Shown here in pieces: positions 12,301-25,865 of a DNA stretch of 64,000 nucleotides. Made by a program: the position numbers and the translations under genes. Positions within the stretch are counted from its first letter, which is position 1, and each line of letters begins with the position of its first letter. Source of the DNA: Desmodesmus armatus. Lineage: Eukaryota > Chlorophyta > Chlorophyceae > Sphaeropleales > Scenedesmaceae. The notes under the pieces were generated by a model. It did not search any database, had not been told where the DNA came from, and saw only the letters and a program-made list of their open reading frames with translations. Where the stretch lies: NCBI GenBank assembly GCA_007449985.2, contig VIIQ02000131.1:124001-188000 (forward strand), given 5' to 3'.

Positions 12301-13525
12301 GTGTTGGCACGTTTGTGACACATGAGAGTAGCATGGGTCGCTCAGTGCAGGGTGCACACGCAGCATGCAGCAACTGGCGCTGTCCGGCACCACCGCATGT
12401 GAAGGAACATATTGTAGGTACAGCATCTTCGCAAGCACTGACATTTGTGCACGTGCCTGCTCTGCCTGCCTGCCTGCTTGCAGCCACCGCTGGGCGTCAC
12501 GCCAGCCGGATGGCAGAGGTGGTCAGCAGTGTCGCAGACATTGCAGGCGCCAGGATGTCCACCCAGCCGCCTGCGCTGCCCAGCCAGAAGCAGGTGGATG
12601 TGCCTGATGTGGAGCTGGTGGGCAGCCTGTGCTGCCCGCCTGAGCCAGTGCTGCTGGAGCACTTCAGAGTGCAGCGCCAGCAGGTGCTGGAGGTGAGTTG
12701 CGTCGGTACTGAGATTGAGTCGAGCCAGTGCGTGCATGGAGACAGACAGGCCATCATGTGTGCCTCTCAGTGCTTGTGTGGCCTGTGGCTCCTTGTCATC
12801 TCTGACCCTGACACAAGCCGGTGACTGCCGTCAAGACCATCCTCATTTTCCAAGTCGATCTTCAGATGCAAGCCTTTCATTTTGCAGATGTGCTTCTGGT
12901 TCTTGACAGTAGTTGGGTCATGCAGTTGTGCGTTGTCATTTGTTGGGCTGGAACGGCTTGGTACACACCATTCTGTCAGCAGCTGCTGTCCCTCTTGAAA
13001 GGGGGGCGATTGCTTTGTGCTTGTGTAGACAGCGGACTTGCCCCGCCAGATCTACTGTCTCCACAAGCGCTGAGTAGTCGCTCACTTTTTGACAGGGGCA
13101 GAGACTGCTAACAGACTGGGTGATGTGACGTAGACAGTGATGTGGTGTCTGCTGTGTGTTACCCTAAGTGCGCATTGCATCACAAGAGACGCTCACATCA
13201 TCCTGTTGGTGCCTGTTTTGCATTGCAGCGTGGCGGAGACCCTGTTGAGGTGTTTGGGCTGCTAGCACCAGCACCCAACAGCAGCCAGGGCACAGGCGGC
13301 ACCAGCACAGCAGGCGCAGGGGTGGCAGGGCCAGGGCCAAGGCTGTGGGCCACAACCGGCGGGGTGCCTGAGAACGAGCCGCCCTCGCCCACAGGCAGCA
13401 TGCGCAGCTCTGTGTGTTCTGAGGGCGGCGGCGTTGCCCAGGCGAAGCAGCGCAGCAGGATCCCCACCCTGGGCAACGTCACGGTGCGCGCTGGCTTTAC
13501 AGACAAGACCAACACAGCCAACTGA
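6400..13525 (+). CDS. Kinesin-5 (BimC/Eg5 family) plus-end-directed mitotic motor
   Basis: Sixteen exons: 6400-6464, 6603-6732, 6884-7144, 7393-7540, 7780-7975, 8214-8327, 8524-8680, 8908-9026, 9323-9530, 9738-9917, 10252-10353, 10721-11377, 11591-11764, 11969-12173, 12484-12692 and 13229-13525. They sum to 3,222 nt, giving 1,073 aa, a normal kinesin-5 length. The N-terminal motor opens with [11 protein letters not shown]. The P-loop GQTGTGKT is at residues 100-107, switch I NKSSSRSH at 222-229 and switch II DLAGSE at 258-263. The neck region NRPELNQRISK follows, then an Ala/Gln-rich coiled-coil stalk and a Ser/Pro-rich tail ending near SRIPTLGN. Known: kinesin-5 tetramers slide antiparallel spindle microtubules. 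Family choice rests on the NRPE-xNQ neck and on the TEIERLK and REKNG-YI segments after the motor. A canonical BimC box in the tail is not obvious. All splice sites are GT-AG and the frame is open throughout. Confidence 0.93.
10433..10528. other. Long perfect inverted repeat (hairpin) in a kinesin-5 intron
   Basis: A 26-nt left arm at 10433-10458 is exactly complementary to 10503-10528. The arms continue inward with imperfect pairing (GTAAAGGCTTTG against CAAGGGCTTTTAC), leaving a loop of roughly 15 nt. It sits in the intron between exons 10252-10353 and 10721-11377. The shape suits an intronic microRNA precursor or a small palindromic MITE. Transcription and processing cannot be judged from sequence. 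Confidence 0.6.
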
Positions 13526-16500
13526 CCTGACAGAGACCCATGACACACCAACCTGCCGGCGGTGCCGGTGACCGCCAGGCCCTCTGTCTACATGACACGC
13601 ATGATGACCAAATGGATGTCGCAGGGAGAGGCAGCATCGTTTACCGTTGTGCTGAGTCCTGCTGTACGCCTGGCTCGTGAGGTCACCCCTTTTGATGGCT
13701 AGGCGCAGGCGTTGAAGTTTATTGACCTCCGGCACGTGCTGCATGCTTCTGGCGCGCCTGCTGCGGCCAAATTGATGTTTATGTGCTTGCAGCCATCCTA
13801 TTGTGCGCTACCTGCCGTTCCTGCGCCAACAAGCATGCTATGTAGGAGCGTCCTTACAGTAACCCCATTGTTGATAGCAAGAGAGGCTGGGATCACTTAG
13901 GCTGTGATATCCAACAGGATTGTGCTCTTGTGGCGGCCTTTGCTTGCCTGGCCTTCCCACGGCGTGTGCTTGATAGCTGGGCAAGGATCGCGATCATTGG
14001 TCTGACCGCTCAAGAGCCATCGTTAGCCCAGTAGCAAGTCTGGGTGACTTCTGTATTGCTGCTGTGCTCGATAGTCACTGCCGCAGCATGTGATAGCTGG
14101 AGGTAGCATGGTATGAGATAGCGCATGTATACTCTTCTGACGTAGTCATCCTGTAACAGTGGTAGGCTACTTGCTGCCAAACACCCCCAACACTGCAGTT
14201 GGCCAGTATACGTAGAGACATGATGCTGGTTTGCAAGTCATGTAACCTCTCAGTGATGACATCAGCATTGTCTTGGAAGACAGGCTGGCATCCAACTGGT
14301 ACTGAGAAACATGTTACTGAGGCACAGCTGGGTACAAGGGACGGATGCTTGGTGGGATCGTGCAAGGGACAGAGCAAAATGTGAAGGACACCATGAGCCT
14401 AGCAAAAGTAAGGAGCTCCTGGTGTCGGCAATTCACCGTGGGCGCGTTGCGTTGCTGATATGGCTGCATGCAAAGTGAAGTATGAACCAGGTGGCTGCCA
14501 CATCACGCTCCTGGTATGCAACCATCGTATGTTGCAGCTTTCACAGTAGTATTGCACCATTGTACAGCTACCAAACCATCAGCTTAGCAACCGCAGGGCT
14601 GAACCTGCAGAGCTGCAGCGCAGCCCTGTGGCTTTTGGCACCTGCGCCAGCGGCTTTGCAAGGTGCATGCGTGCACCTGAAAGAATGCATGTGTTGTGCG
14701 CGATCAGCAAGCCCAGTAGCACATGCCTTGTACAGGACCATCCACAGGCTGACAGGCAAACCCCCCTTAGGGGTTCTGCTCGGACAGTGACCAATGCACT
14801 GCATGCAGCAGCGCAACGTCATGACAGCGGCCCTGACACAGGCAGGGAGGCAGGCAGGGGGCTATGCGATCAGCTGGAAATGACAGATCAACATGAGAGT
14901 GCGCACCGTGACAGTGACAGTGTCAAAAGGTTATGCAAGGCCTTTCACAAGAAGAGGTCTGAGCGGGTCATGATGCAAGTGGGGAGTGCCACAAGGGATC
15001 GGCCCGCCACCGGTAGAGGACTCAGCTTTGGTGCCAGGCAGCCTGCACACTGCCACTCAGCATGCTGCATACGACAACCATCGCAGGTGATCTGCCGCAG
15101 ATCCGCACTGAGTGCGCACACCACGCTTGTGAGTCATGCCTAGCAGCTCCCCATCCACTGCCGGATGGAAGCTGCGGCACCAAAGTGCACCCGACGAAAG
15201 CACCGAGTAAACACAGCCATGCCACGATCAGCAGCCACCACAAAAAATAGTCGGATTGACACAACGCAAATTTGACAAGAGAGAGGCGGGTGGCAGCGTG
15301 CAGCAAGCCATTCATGATACATGTGGTGCTGCCTTGGTAGCAACGCACAGCGTTTGAAGATGCGCACTCCATTCCAACAGCCAACTTGAACAGCCCGGGT
15401 CATCAAATGCACTAAGACAAACATCCTGCACCAGCACGGCTGAGAAGCAGCCGCTAGGGCGATGGGCGCACACCAAGCATGGACAAAACATACCAAAGTC
15501 AGTGCAGTGCACACTGCTGTCATCCTGCTGCTTGTATCAAGAGGATGGCTGCAACAATTGTCAACGGCTGTCAACGCAGTGGGACAGCTAAGCAGCCACA
15601 CTGCCAATCCATCGCGCCGCCCTTGCCTCACCACATCAAATGCTACAAGGTGCCCACCACAAAAACATAGGGAATTCAATGGGATGCTTCGGGGGCCTGA
15701 GATAATCAAACAACAGTCCAATGCCATGGCAGTGCCATCCACCTGCACAACAACAGTGATCCATTTTCCTGGCATCCTGCAATGCTATGACGTGTTGAAG
15801 CAGTGCCTTCCGGGAAGGAAGGGAAGCACTGTAGCAACAGGTGCCACGCAGATCCTGCTCAACGTCTAGTGATCCTGGTGGTCACACACAACTCAAAAAC
15901 CCTCTTCTGCAGAGAAACACAGTTTGGTGTGCACATTCAACCTCCTGCGGGTAGTCTGCTCCACCAACCATAAGGGTGAAAACAAGAGGTCAAGTCAAGT
16001 AGTGCCGCAATGCAATCTCTGCTGCGTGTATGTCAGTGATCCTCTGACTGCTTTGCAGCAGCAAGCCAGCAGTCAGGTGCCATCGCTGCTGCTGAGAAGG
16101 CATGGACATGGGTAAGAGGCTAGCCATGCAACCACGCCAGGCCAAAGAAGTGAACATGTGTGTGCATCATGATCCATGATGGACACCTGCCGTCAGGAGG
16201 CAACACACATGCATGCATGAGGTACCACCACGGTCAATCTACAGCACCCAAGCATATAGCTTTGGTGCCGTCAAAAGCAAGAAAAAATGCATCCTCAACA
16301 CGAGGCTCACCATGAGTAGGCAGGAGTGCAGTGCAGATGCGTGAAGAGAGTGTGTGGGAGGTCTAGCTAGGGTTTAGGGTTAGGGTAACCCTAAACCCCA
16401 AGGGAGGTGGGTTCTGCCCCCAGGGACACCAAGGCCCTGATGGACTCAAGGAGGCATGCACGGGCACTGCGCGGCGCGCTGCCATGGATGAAGTAGTGAT

Positions 16501-17236
16501 ACGGTACCAAGCAAGTGTGTGAGGGGTGTCCTTAGGATCAACCAAATCAAATCAATCAAATCAAAAAAATGTCAAATGCACAAGGGTGTGCATGAGAATC
16601 AAATCAAATCATGAGGCTGCAGCATCTAGCCAGTACTTGCAGGCGTGTGGACCAGAAGCACTGAACCTTCAGGTGCTACGGACATCAACACAAATTCAGG
16701 TATGCACGCATGGTTGAGCGCGCCTCCATCCAACCCCACACAGCTTTGATTCAAGTGTCAGGCAGCACTCCAGTCCACTGGCTCAACATGCTCAATTTGT
16801 TGTCAAAAGCCATGCGCTGCACACGCCCCCGCCAACTGCAAATCCAAGAGTGCAAGCGTTTGGCCACTGGCAATTGAGTACTGCAGTGTGGAAAGAAGAA
16901 GAATAAAATCACTGCAGGAAAACCACACACATACTGTCAACAGCCCCATCACACATAGCACGCGCACAGGACGTCACACTGAAAGCCTCAAAAGCATCGG
17001 ACACGGTATGTTGCGACATGTATGTGCAGGCGCCTACCAACCCTGCCCCAATGGCCATATACATGAGGTGCATCCAACACAAGTATGCTGAGACATGCAT
17101 GTGCACACTTCCAGCCCTGCCGCAGGGGTGGGGGCGGCCCCGCCAGCCATGTTGTGCATCCAACACAAGTATGCTGAGACATGCGCATGAGCATGTGCAT
17201 GCACGTGCACCCTACCGGCCTGCACCTGTCTCACCC
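13526..17236. other. Gene-poor intergenic region
   Basis: About 3.7 kb lies between the kinesin stop codon and the stop of the next minus-strand gene. It should include the kinesin 3' UTR. The longest open frame (minus, 15140-15775, about 211 aa) has Cys/Trp-rich composition, no recognisable motif and no supporting splice or codon pattern, so I do not call it. The stretch also holds an AATCAAATCA-type repeat near 16541-16611 and the telomere-like palindrome at 16370-16398. Confidence 0.6.
16370..16398. repeat. Inverted telomere-type repeats (interstitial)
   Basis: GGGTTTAGGG at 16370-16379 faces CCCTAAACCC at 16389-16398 across a short spacer that itself contains TTAGGG. TTTAGGG is the plant and green-algal telomere unit, so this is a head-to-head interstitial telomeric motif. 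Confidence 0.8.
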
Positions 17237-18941
<1,705 letters not shown>

Positions 18942-20713
18942 GGTGATAGCTGAACAGTAATTTGAGCTGTAAGGTTTCGGGACTCCTCGCGATGAAGCTA
19001 ATCGAACCTGCAGATGATGATTGGGTGTTGTGCTTGTGTGTGCAATCTTGTCAAGCTTTGTGACTGTGTATATGCTCGTGTACGCCACCGATATGTATGG
19101 TGCCTGTCACGTCACGGCGCGCTTTCATGTGAATGGAAGTGCCACATTAGGCAGCACAGTCAGCAAGCACAGACTAGGCACACCCGATGCATTCCTTCCC
19201 TTTTTGATGATCTGATGCTCTCTTTTGTGCTTCATCTCGCTTTTTATAGCGGTGCCGGTGTACACCGAAATCATTATGCATGTTCATGACACATATGTGT
19301 ACATGCATGTTCATGACACATATGTGTACATGCCATGTGGGTACATGCATGTACCCATGTACATGTGGGTGTGCTGCTTGCCAAAGCGTTGAAGTGACCG
19401 ACAGTGCCTGCTGGTGTCGTCAGGATAGCACCAGCATATGCTGGAGGCACTGATGTCCCACCTTCCCACTGGGTACCGTATGGTTGATGGGAAGCACACC
19501 ACATGTGTACACACCTGCATGACATGTGTACGGTACACTGCGCAGTGAAAGCGGTACATACCCAAGCTGACAGCCCCCAGAAACTCGTTGTGCAAACAGC
19601 ATGGGCAACTATCACTGCATTGGGTCAGGGTTTCTGTCTAACCATTCCAGGGCACCGGGTGCCTATTAAGGAAGACTTGTAGGGAACGTTGGTTGCTCTG
19701 ATCTCAAGCCATGCACCTGGCACTGTTATGCACTTGGCCAACAGTTTCGGTTTGTCTTTACATGAGACGAGCCGTCAGCCACATTAGGCTGGGCGGCTTG
19801 ATTGATGCCGTCACAAGGACTGCCTAGATACATCTGCTCATCATTAGCACCAGTGGTGTCTACCCAAGCTTCTGCGATCTGGCAGCATCCCAAGCTGTAT
19901 ACAAGCACACATTGTGCAGTGCACGATGTCCACTGCGGGCAGAGGAAGCATAGCATCAGACTACTGCATTCAACAGGAGCCGCATGTGCAGCAACTTATG
20001 CCCATATCGGCAACCCTCAGCCACAACATGCACACTCTAGCCAACTGGGTCCTTAGCAGCGACAGCAGCAGGTGCTGCCACACATAGCAGATAGCTTCCA
20101 TGCCGCTGCGTACATACACCCCAAGGCCACGCTGCAGCAAGCAGGTGCCGTCCATGCTAGCGCTGCAATACCAAATTTCGCATACCCTTGAGCATAATAT
20201 CTGAACACTAGGGCACCTGTCACGGAGCACTTCACAACCAAATCAACGTAATACAGCACCAATGCCGGTGACATTCATTGCGAAGCCCATCCAGCTGCAA
20301 TGCTCAGGGCGCAAGGGAATATAACCAGCAAGCAAGAAGGCATGACTCTCAACCCATCAATGGCAACACTACCTAAGGCACCCTCACACAATGCTGCAAG
20401 TCACACAACCTCCTGAGCACTATGACGTGCAACGCCACGCTGCACACACCCTCATATGCACATGCCTGCAACTACCTGCGTACAAATACCTGCAACACAA
20501 AGACAGCAGCTGGGATGCACAGCCTGTCAAACAGCTGCAGTTGCGCGAACAGCTACCGCAGCCAGCAACACAATCCTGCTGTTGGCTTACTTGACAGTGC
20601 CACACTGCTGCTTGACACTTTGAAGGTTGCCGCCGCCTCAGCAGCAGCAGCAGCAGCACAGCAGAGTGAAGCATGCACGCCCTCAAAGGGTAGGCCTTGC
20701 AAGTCCGCTTTGA
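18942..20713. other. Intergenic region with a CATATG-rich tandem palindrome
   Basis: No gene is supportable across 1.77 kb. At about 19277-19370 a roughly 31-bp unit built around TTCATGACACATATGTGT is repeated twice and followed by interleaved ACATGTGG/CCCATGT palindromes. Small Cys-rich minus frames near 19970-20274 have no splice or family support. Confidence 0.5.
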
Positions 20714-21654
20714 TCAGTCCTTCTCACTCCACCTTGCGAGGGTCTTGCTTTCAGGGGTGCGGTTTGAGCAGGCAGTTGTGTGCCTGGCCTTTGCACACAG
20801 CTCCCGAGACTCATCAAGGCTCCCTGCTTCGGATTTGAAATCCAGCCAGCTGCCTGCACCACAACACATTGGCACCACCACAGGCCGCAACAGGTCAGGC
20901 GCATCAACAACTGCCGCACTGATGACTGAATTAAGAGCATGTGATTTCAGAGTCACCATGACTGTGAGACTGCCAGTCCGGGAGGTATCATTCAGACCAG
21001 GCTGGCAGCTGCTGCTGCGGTACTGTGCCTTCAGCGGCACTGGCGACTGCTGCTGTGACGATAGGGCCTGCTGATTGACCAGGGTGCTGCAGGCAGTGGG
21101 GCGCAACTTATGCTGAGCATGGTGCAGCCTGCTGTGCAGAAATGACACAGCTGCCGCACCTGCAAGTTGACGGTACAACCATTGATCTGGCGCCCCCACA
21201 GCGCCATACGGCTCCTGCTCAGCTTTAGGGACCTTGTTTTTGAACCGCAGCAGGGCCCTTGCTGGCTGCAGTGCTGTTTGGGTTTCAGGGTGGTGCGGTA
21301 GCAAAAGCTTTGATGACAGCAGCCTGCTGGCAACTGCAAAAGTTCACAGCAACATGTGTGTCAGCTGATACCAGGTTGCCATGCAGGCAGCCCTGTTGAC
21401 ATCAAGGCACGCACATTGACATCAAGGCACGCACATGTTTGAGCAAAGTTCCATGCTATATGTACTAGTCTTCCCCATCCGCGATGCAGCTGCCTCCAGG
21501 CAGCAGCTGCTGTCCAGGCAGCACATGTGTTGCTGTTGTTGTGGCTGTTGCTGCAGCAGGGCATGCTGCCACGAACCTCACCTATGCAGCGTGTGAGACT
21601 CAACAGCAATATGATAGCGATGCTTTTAGCTACAGGGGCAGCCATCCGAGGCAT
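20714..21654 (-). CDS. Small secreted protein, unknown function (about 128 aa)
   Basis: Three exons, 21582-21654, 21160-21333 and 20714-20853, sum to 387 nt with phase-1 introns throughout. The first exon encodes MPRMAAPVAKSIAIILLLSL..., a convincing signal peptide that ends exactly at a GTGAGG donor. The mature part contains YGAVGAPDQWLYRQLAG, which echoes the YGPDGYQAW and GPNRQLL elements of the Trp-repeat protein downstream, though this may be chance. An alternative model keeps the 20854-21159 segment as coding, because the frame stays open through it. A second in-frame Met lies four codons in. The function is unknown. Confidence 0.45.
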
Positions 21655-23469
21655 AATAAGTTGTTCACAAGTAACCGACGCATCACGTGAGCATGGTGGA
21701 TGCGATGCAAGGCAGAAGCAATGACTGACTAGACTGCTAGCAGCCAATGACGTTCAGCCAACGGAAGCGCTTCGTCGGTTTGTACTGTCATTTTCAGTTG
21801 GTCAACTCAGAATACCGCAGTACACCGCGCTTGCTGTCAAGTACAGTCGCATTGCATGACCTTCGTTCCATTTCAACCAAAAACAAGTGAATGCAACCCG
21901 CAAACCACACAGCACTGCTGTTGGAGTGTACTGCCTGCTGCAGCTGGCCTATAGGACTAGCGCTAGTCCACCCTTGAGAACCAAGAAAACGCCAGCCTGA
22001 CGGTGTCCCAGCCACAGGACGCCCATGGCACAACGATCTAGAAAGAGACACCGCAACCTGACACACAATGGGTCCGAGACCAAGTACCGTCACACTCGTG
22101 TGCATTTGCCAATCAACACACCCAACTTCTTGCCCTTTGGGCAACTTGACAATTGGCCTGCAGACTTGCAAGTAGGGTGTGCCTGCATGACTCCGATGCG
22201 CGCCACTGGGCAAACATCAGACTCAAAACATTGCAAATGATTAGGCGCACCCTGGAAAAGTTGGCGCACACTGCCACATGTTGAGCATGAAGCACACATT
22301 CAATGTCACGGTGGCGTGGCAGCCAAACAATGCAGCTGGATCACAAGGAACAACTGCAGGAACACCCATGTCTGTGAGAACTGGCATTGCGGCCAGAGGG
22401 CATGCCTGGGCTGCAAGGGTTCAGCCATGTACGTACATGGTATACCAATTCCACCATCACGTCATGCAATCATGCAGCCCATCAGCACAGCAGACATCGC
22501 ACTGCCTGAAGCACGGGCGTAGGCGTCACAGCCTGAGTAGACGTGTGTGTGATCATTCGTTCAACTCATATTGATGCATGTGGTGCATCAAAGCTGTGCG
22601 GGTGGATGTGTGCAGCAGAACCCATTGCTGCTCCGAATTGTCAGTCAAAAAACACACCATGACCAAACCAACGACAGCCGCTGCGACAGAGACATGTACG
22701 ACTCATCAAAGCAAATGCATGCAATGCCACTGACCTGCTGCAATAAACAACACCTGCTGCAAGGAACAACACTGCAAAAACTGTCAACAACACCTGAACA
22801 ACGTATTTCAGCCCAGCTTCTAGTGATATATGACTACAGTAAATGCTTGAGATGCATCAGCACACTTCTCTTGCGTGAGCTTCACGCGTATGGGTCTCTC
22901 AGCCTGAAGGGAAGCAATTGCAGAAAGTGGCAGTTGCCGTGCCTGCCTTGCCAGGGCCAGTGGCTGCCATGAGCAACACGTGTCCACCTGTCACCTTCAC
23001 AAGGCCTAGGGGCCTGCGGTCAAACCCGGCCACTATGCACTTGCGTCCATAATTGGCAGCCGCGAGGGTGTTTGGCAGTTGCAGCCACTAGAGGTGGTGA
23101 GAGCCACCAATGCCACAGCGGTATGCAACAAACACCACCATTCACAATCACCACACACCAGCGCCCCGCAGCCGCTGCATGTGCGCTGCTGCACAATCGG
23201 CAGAACAGGAGCGTCAACAATTTTCTGTGCAGAGTGCACAGTGCAGCGTCAAAACAATTTCAGTGCAGCGGCTACCAAACGCAGGAGTTTGATTTGAGGA
23301 GGCCTTCAAGGCAAGTTGCAAGGTCGCACCAATCATGAGCACGGCTGCAGCTGCAGCCGCAAAGGTAGCCAGGCCCCAGGGGCCTAGTGCAACTGCCGTC
23401 TGCGGTCACTCCATTCTGGCCTTGCAGTGGCTACTGGCGCACGGCCGGAACATGCTGTTGCCATACCAC

Positions 23470-24150
23470 CTCTGGCGCACAAGGGGTCTCGACCTTGCTC
23501 CCCAGCCCTGCTGGAGTTTTCCAGCCACGTGCCTGCATGATACAGGATGCAGCATGCCAGGGCATGGCAGGACAGAGCTGTAGAACAGTGTGACATGTGC
23601 CTTCGACCCATTCAAGAGATAGTTGCAATGCAGAGTATGGCGGTATGGATGCAGTACTCAGCAGGACCTGCTGCTGCGCAGCAGCATGCTTGGGTAGCTG
23701 AAGTGACTGCTGCCTGTCTGGTGGGCTGGTCTGTTTTTCCACTGCGTGCTGACCTTGCGTCAACCTACCTGCAAAGAGGCGGTACCTTCCTCTTGACACG
23801 CCGTCTACACCGCCATAGTTCTCCCGGACCTGAAGCAGAGCCCTGCCCCAGGCCTCCTGCTCCAGTGCCCTCCAGCTGTTGCGAGCCTCAACTCCTGCAA
23901 CATCACGAAATCAGGTTCAGTCTGTGAAGGCATCCATCAGAGTAGTTTCCCAACGCAAGTAGAAAGTTTCTAGGCAGGCCCAGTTGTGGCAGCATCGTGC
24001 AGGCCTATGTTGGTGCTCAATGATCAGCAGCAAATTTGGGCATCCAACAGCAGATGCAGCTTGGCACGAGCAAACCTCAGCGACAACGTATTCACCTGGA
24101 AAGCAAATAAGGTAGGCCAGCACCATGAAGCAGAGAGCGCCAGGTGCCAT
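23470..24150 (-). CDS. Partial model of a secreted protein gene (3' end unresolved)
   Basis: Three phase-1 exons fit well. 24096-24150 is a signal peptide, MAPGALCFMVLAYLICFP, ending at a GTGAAT donor. 23769-23894 encodes NSWRALEQEAWGRALLQ followed by ENYGGVDGVSRGRY. 23470-23532 encodes GTWLENSSRAGEQGRD. Further exons towards about 22900-23360 are possible, including an open stretch around 22915-23055 (ANYGRKCIVAGFDRRPLG...), but their joins are not determined. No known domain. Same strand and exon style as its neighbours. Confidence 0.4.
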
Positions 24151-25462
24151 AGACGGAATCGTTCCCGCCCAGTCAAAAAGCTTCAACCTTGAGGTTGAGG
24201 TTGAGGGATCGATGCAGCACACAAGTGCAGGTTCAAAGCTTTGAATGTTTGTCCAACCGGGATCAAACGGCGAACAAGTGTGGTCGTGTCCTTACAACCG
24301 TTTACCGTATTACTAAGCCAAATGATGACCATGGTCGGGCAACCGCTGCTAACGGGCATATCTCATAATGATTGATGAATCAATCCACACCCTCTGCCTG
24401 ACTGGCCGTTCAGACGCACGTGCTGTATCAAGGGGGTGCTCAGCAGTGCTGCACAGGACACACAAGCTCTCAACAGCCTGGTTGAGCCTTGTCACGTCTG
24501 ATGGCATGCAAGCCGACGAGTGGAGCATCGTAATCATTCCTACACATCCCCACAATTGCTGGCCTGTGTGCAGGCAGCAGAGTCATGTGCACGCTGCATG
24601 GCTTGGTGAGCAGCTGTTGCAGGCTTGTTCAGGGCACGCCGTGTGTGGTGCTGTGGTTGGTCGCTGACACAGCTTGCCTAGGTGCCTGCTCCACTGGCTG
24701 GCTGAGGAGCGAACTGAATGGTTTTCCTAAGAACATGCAAACTGGTTTGGCACTGAGGGGAAAACAGCTGGTAGTTGTCCTCACCACCTGCACACACACA
24801 GCAACTTGTATATGTGCCTGCTTGTAGACTGCTATGGCTGACACCAGGCTTGTTGGATGAAAGTTGACTGATCAATAGCTGGTCCCCTCCCACCCCCGCA
24901 GTTCACATTCGCACTGCTTTGATGCAGATTGAAGGCTGTAGATAGGCTGCTGTATTACAGTAGTACAGCTGACTCGTTCTGTCACATGTGTGGGTATATA
25001 TTTGCATGTTTGCAGCAGCACACCTTCAGCATCATCATCACTATGGTGTATGTAGCACGATAGCAATCCAGCCAACAATCATGTTACACACAACTTGCCA
25101 TAATCGCATAAGCAAGCTAAATATATCACACAAGGGAGGGAGCATGCAGGCGCTGCTGAGCAAGCAGCAGCAAGGTTTTGGTGAAGAGGAAACAAAGCAG
25201 CTGGAGGGACCATAACAGAATAAAATGGGATGATGCGTTCCCAGCACCAGTGTGATGCGTTCCAGCACCACCAACCTTGCTCACAATGGCAATCAAATCC
25301 CATCAACCCTGGGGGCAGGCATATTAATGAAATGGGGGCTGCGCACGATTCCTGCAAGTCAGGCTCAAGTTGAAAGAGGTGCATGCGAGGAGCACACACA
25401 TGTACCAACGCACACTCTGTGTCAACACACGGAACAAAATCCCCACCGTGGGCACAGGGTGA

Positions 25463-25474
25463 GGGTTTAGGGTT
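25463..25474. repeat. Short interstitial telomere motif
   Basis: GGGTTTAGGGTT sits within a segment (about 25455-25476) that has no counterpart in the otherwise matching duplicated flank near 28890-28910, so it is a copy-specific insertion or replacement. Confidence 0.65.
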
Positions 25475-25865
25475 GAGTCCACTCACTCACAAACAAGGCA
25501 TGTACGCATGCCTGATACTACTATGAAACAGTAAACACAAGCCACAGGACCAACAGCCTTGCTCTGTGTGAAGCACCCTCCGCACCACACATGACAGCAT
25601 ACAAGCACACACACACCAAAGCATACAACAGTCACAAGCCCACCCCATGTACCAGTGACACATACCAGGCATCACCTGGATATGCATGCACTAGGCCAGG
25701 TGTGCCACTGCAGAGCATGTGTGCTTTGCATCATGTACGCCATCACACCTCACACACACAATGCCTGTCAAGAAGGTAACAAAAAGGAGAGTCCCAATCA
25801 AACAGCGTCAAGGACAGAATAAGCAGCAGCAATGATTAGGGCAACACTGGTAACGCATCATCAGC

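Noticed and set aside
15140..15775. 211-aa minus-strand frame in the region after kinesin-5
   Set aside because: No motif, Cys/Trp-heavy composition, no splice partners, and other frames are equally open.
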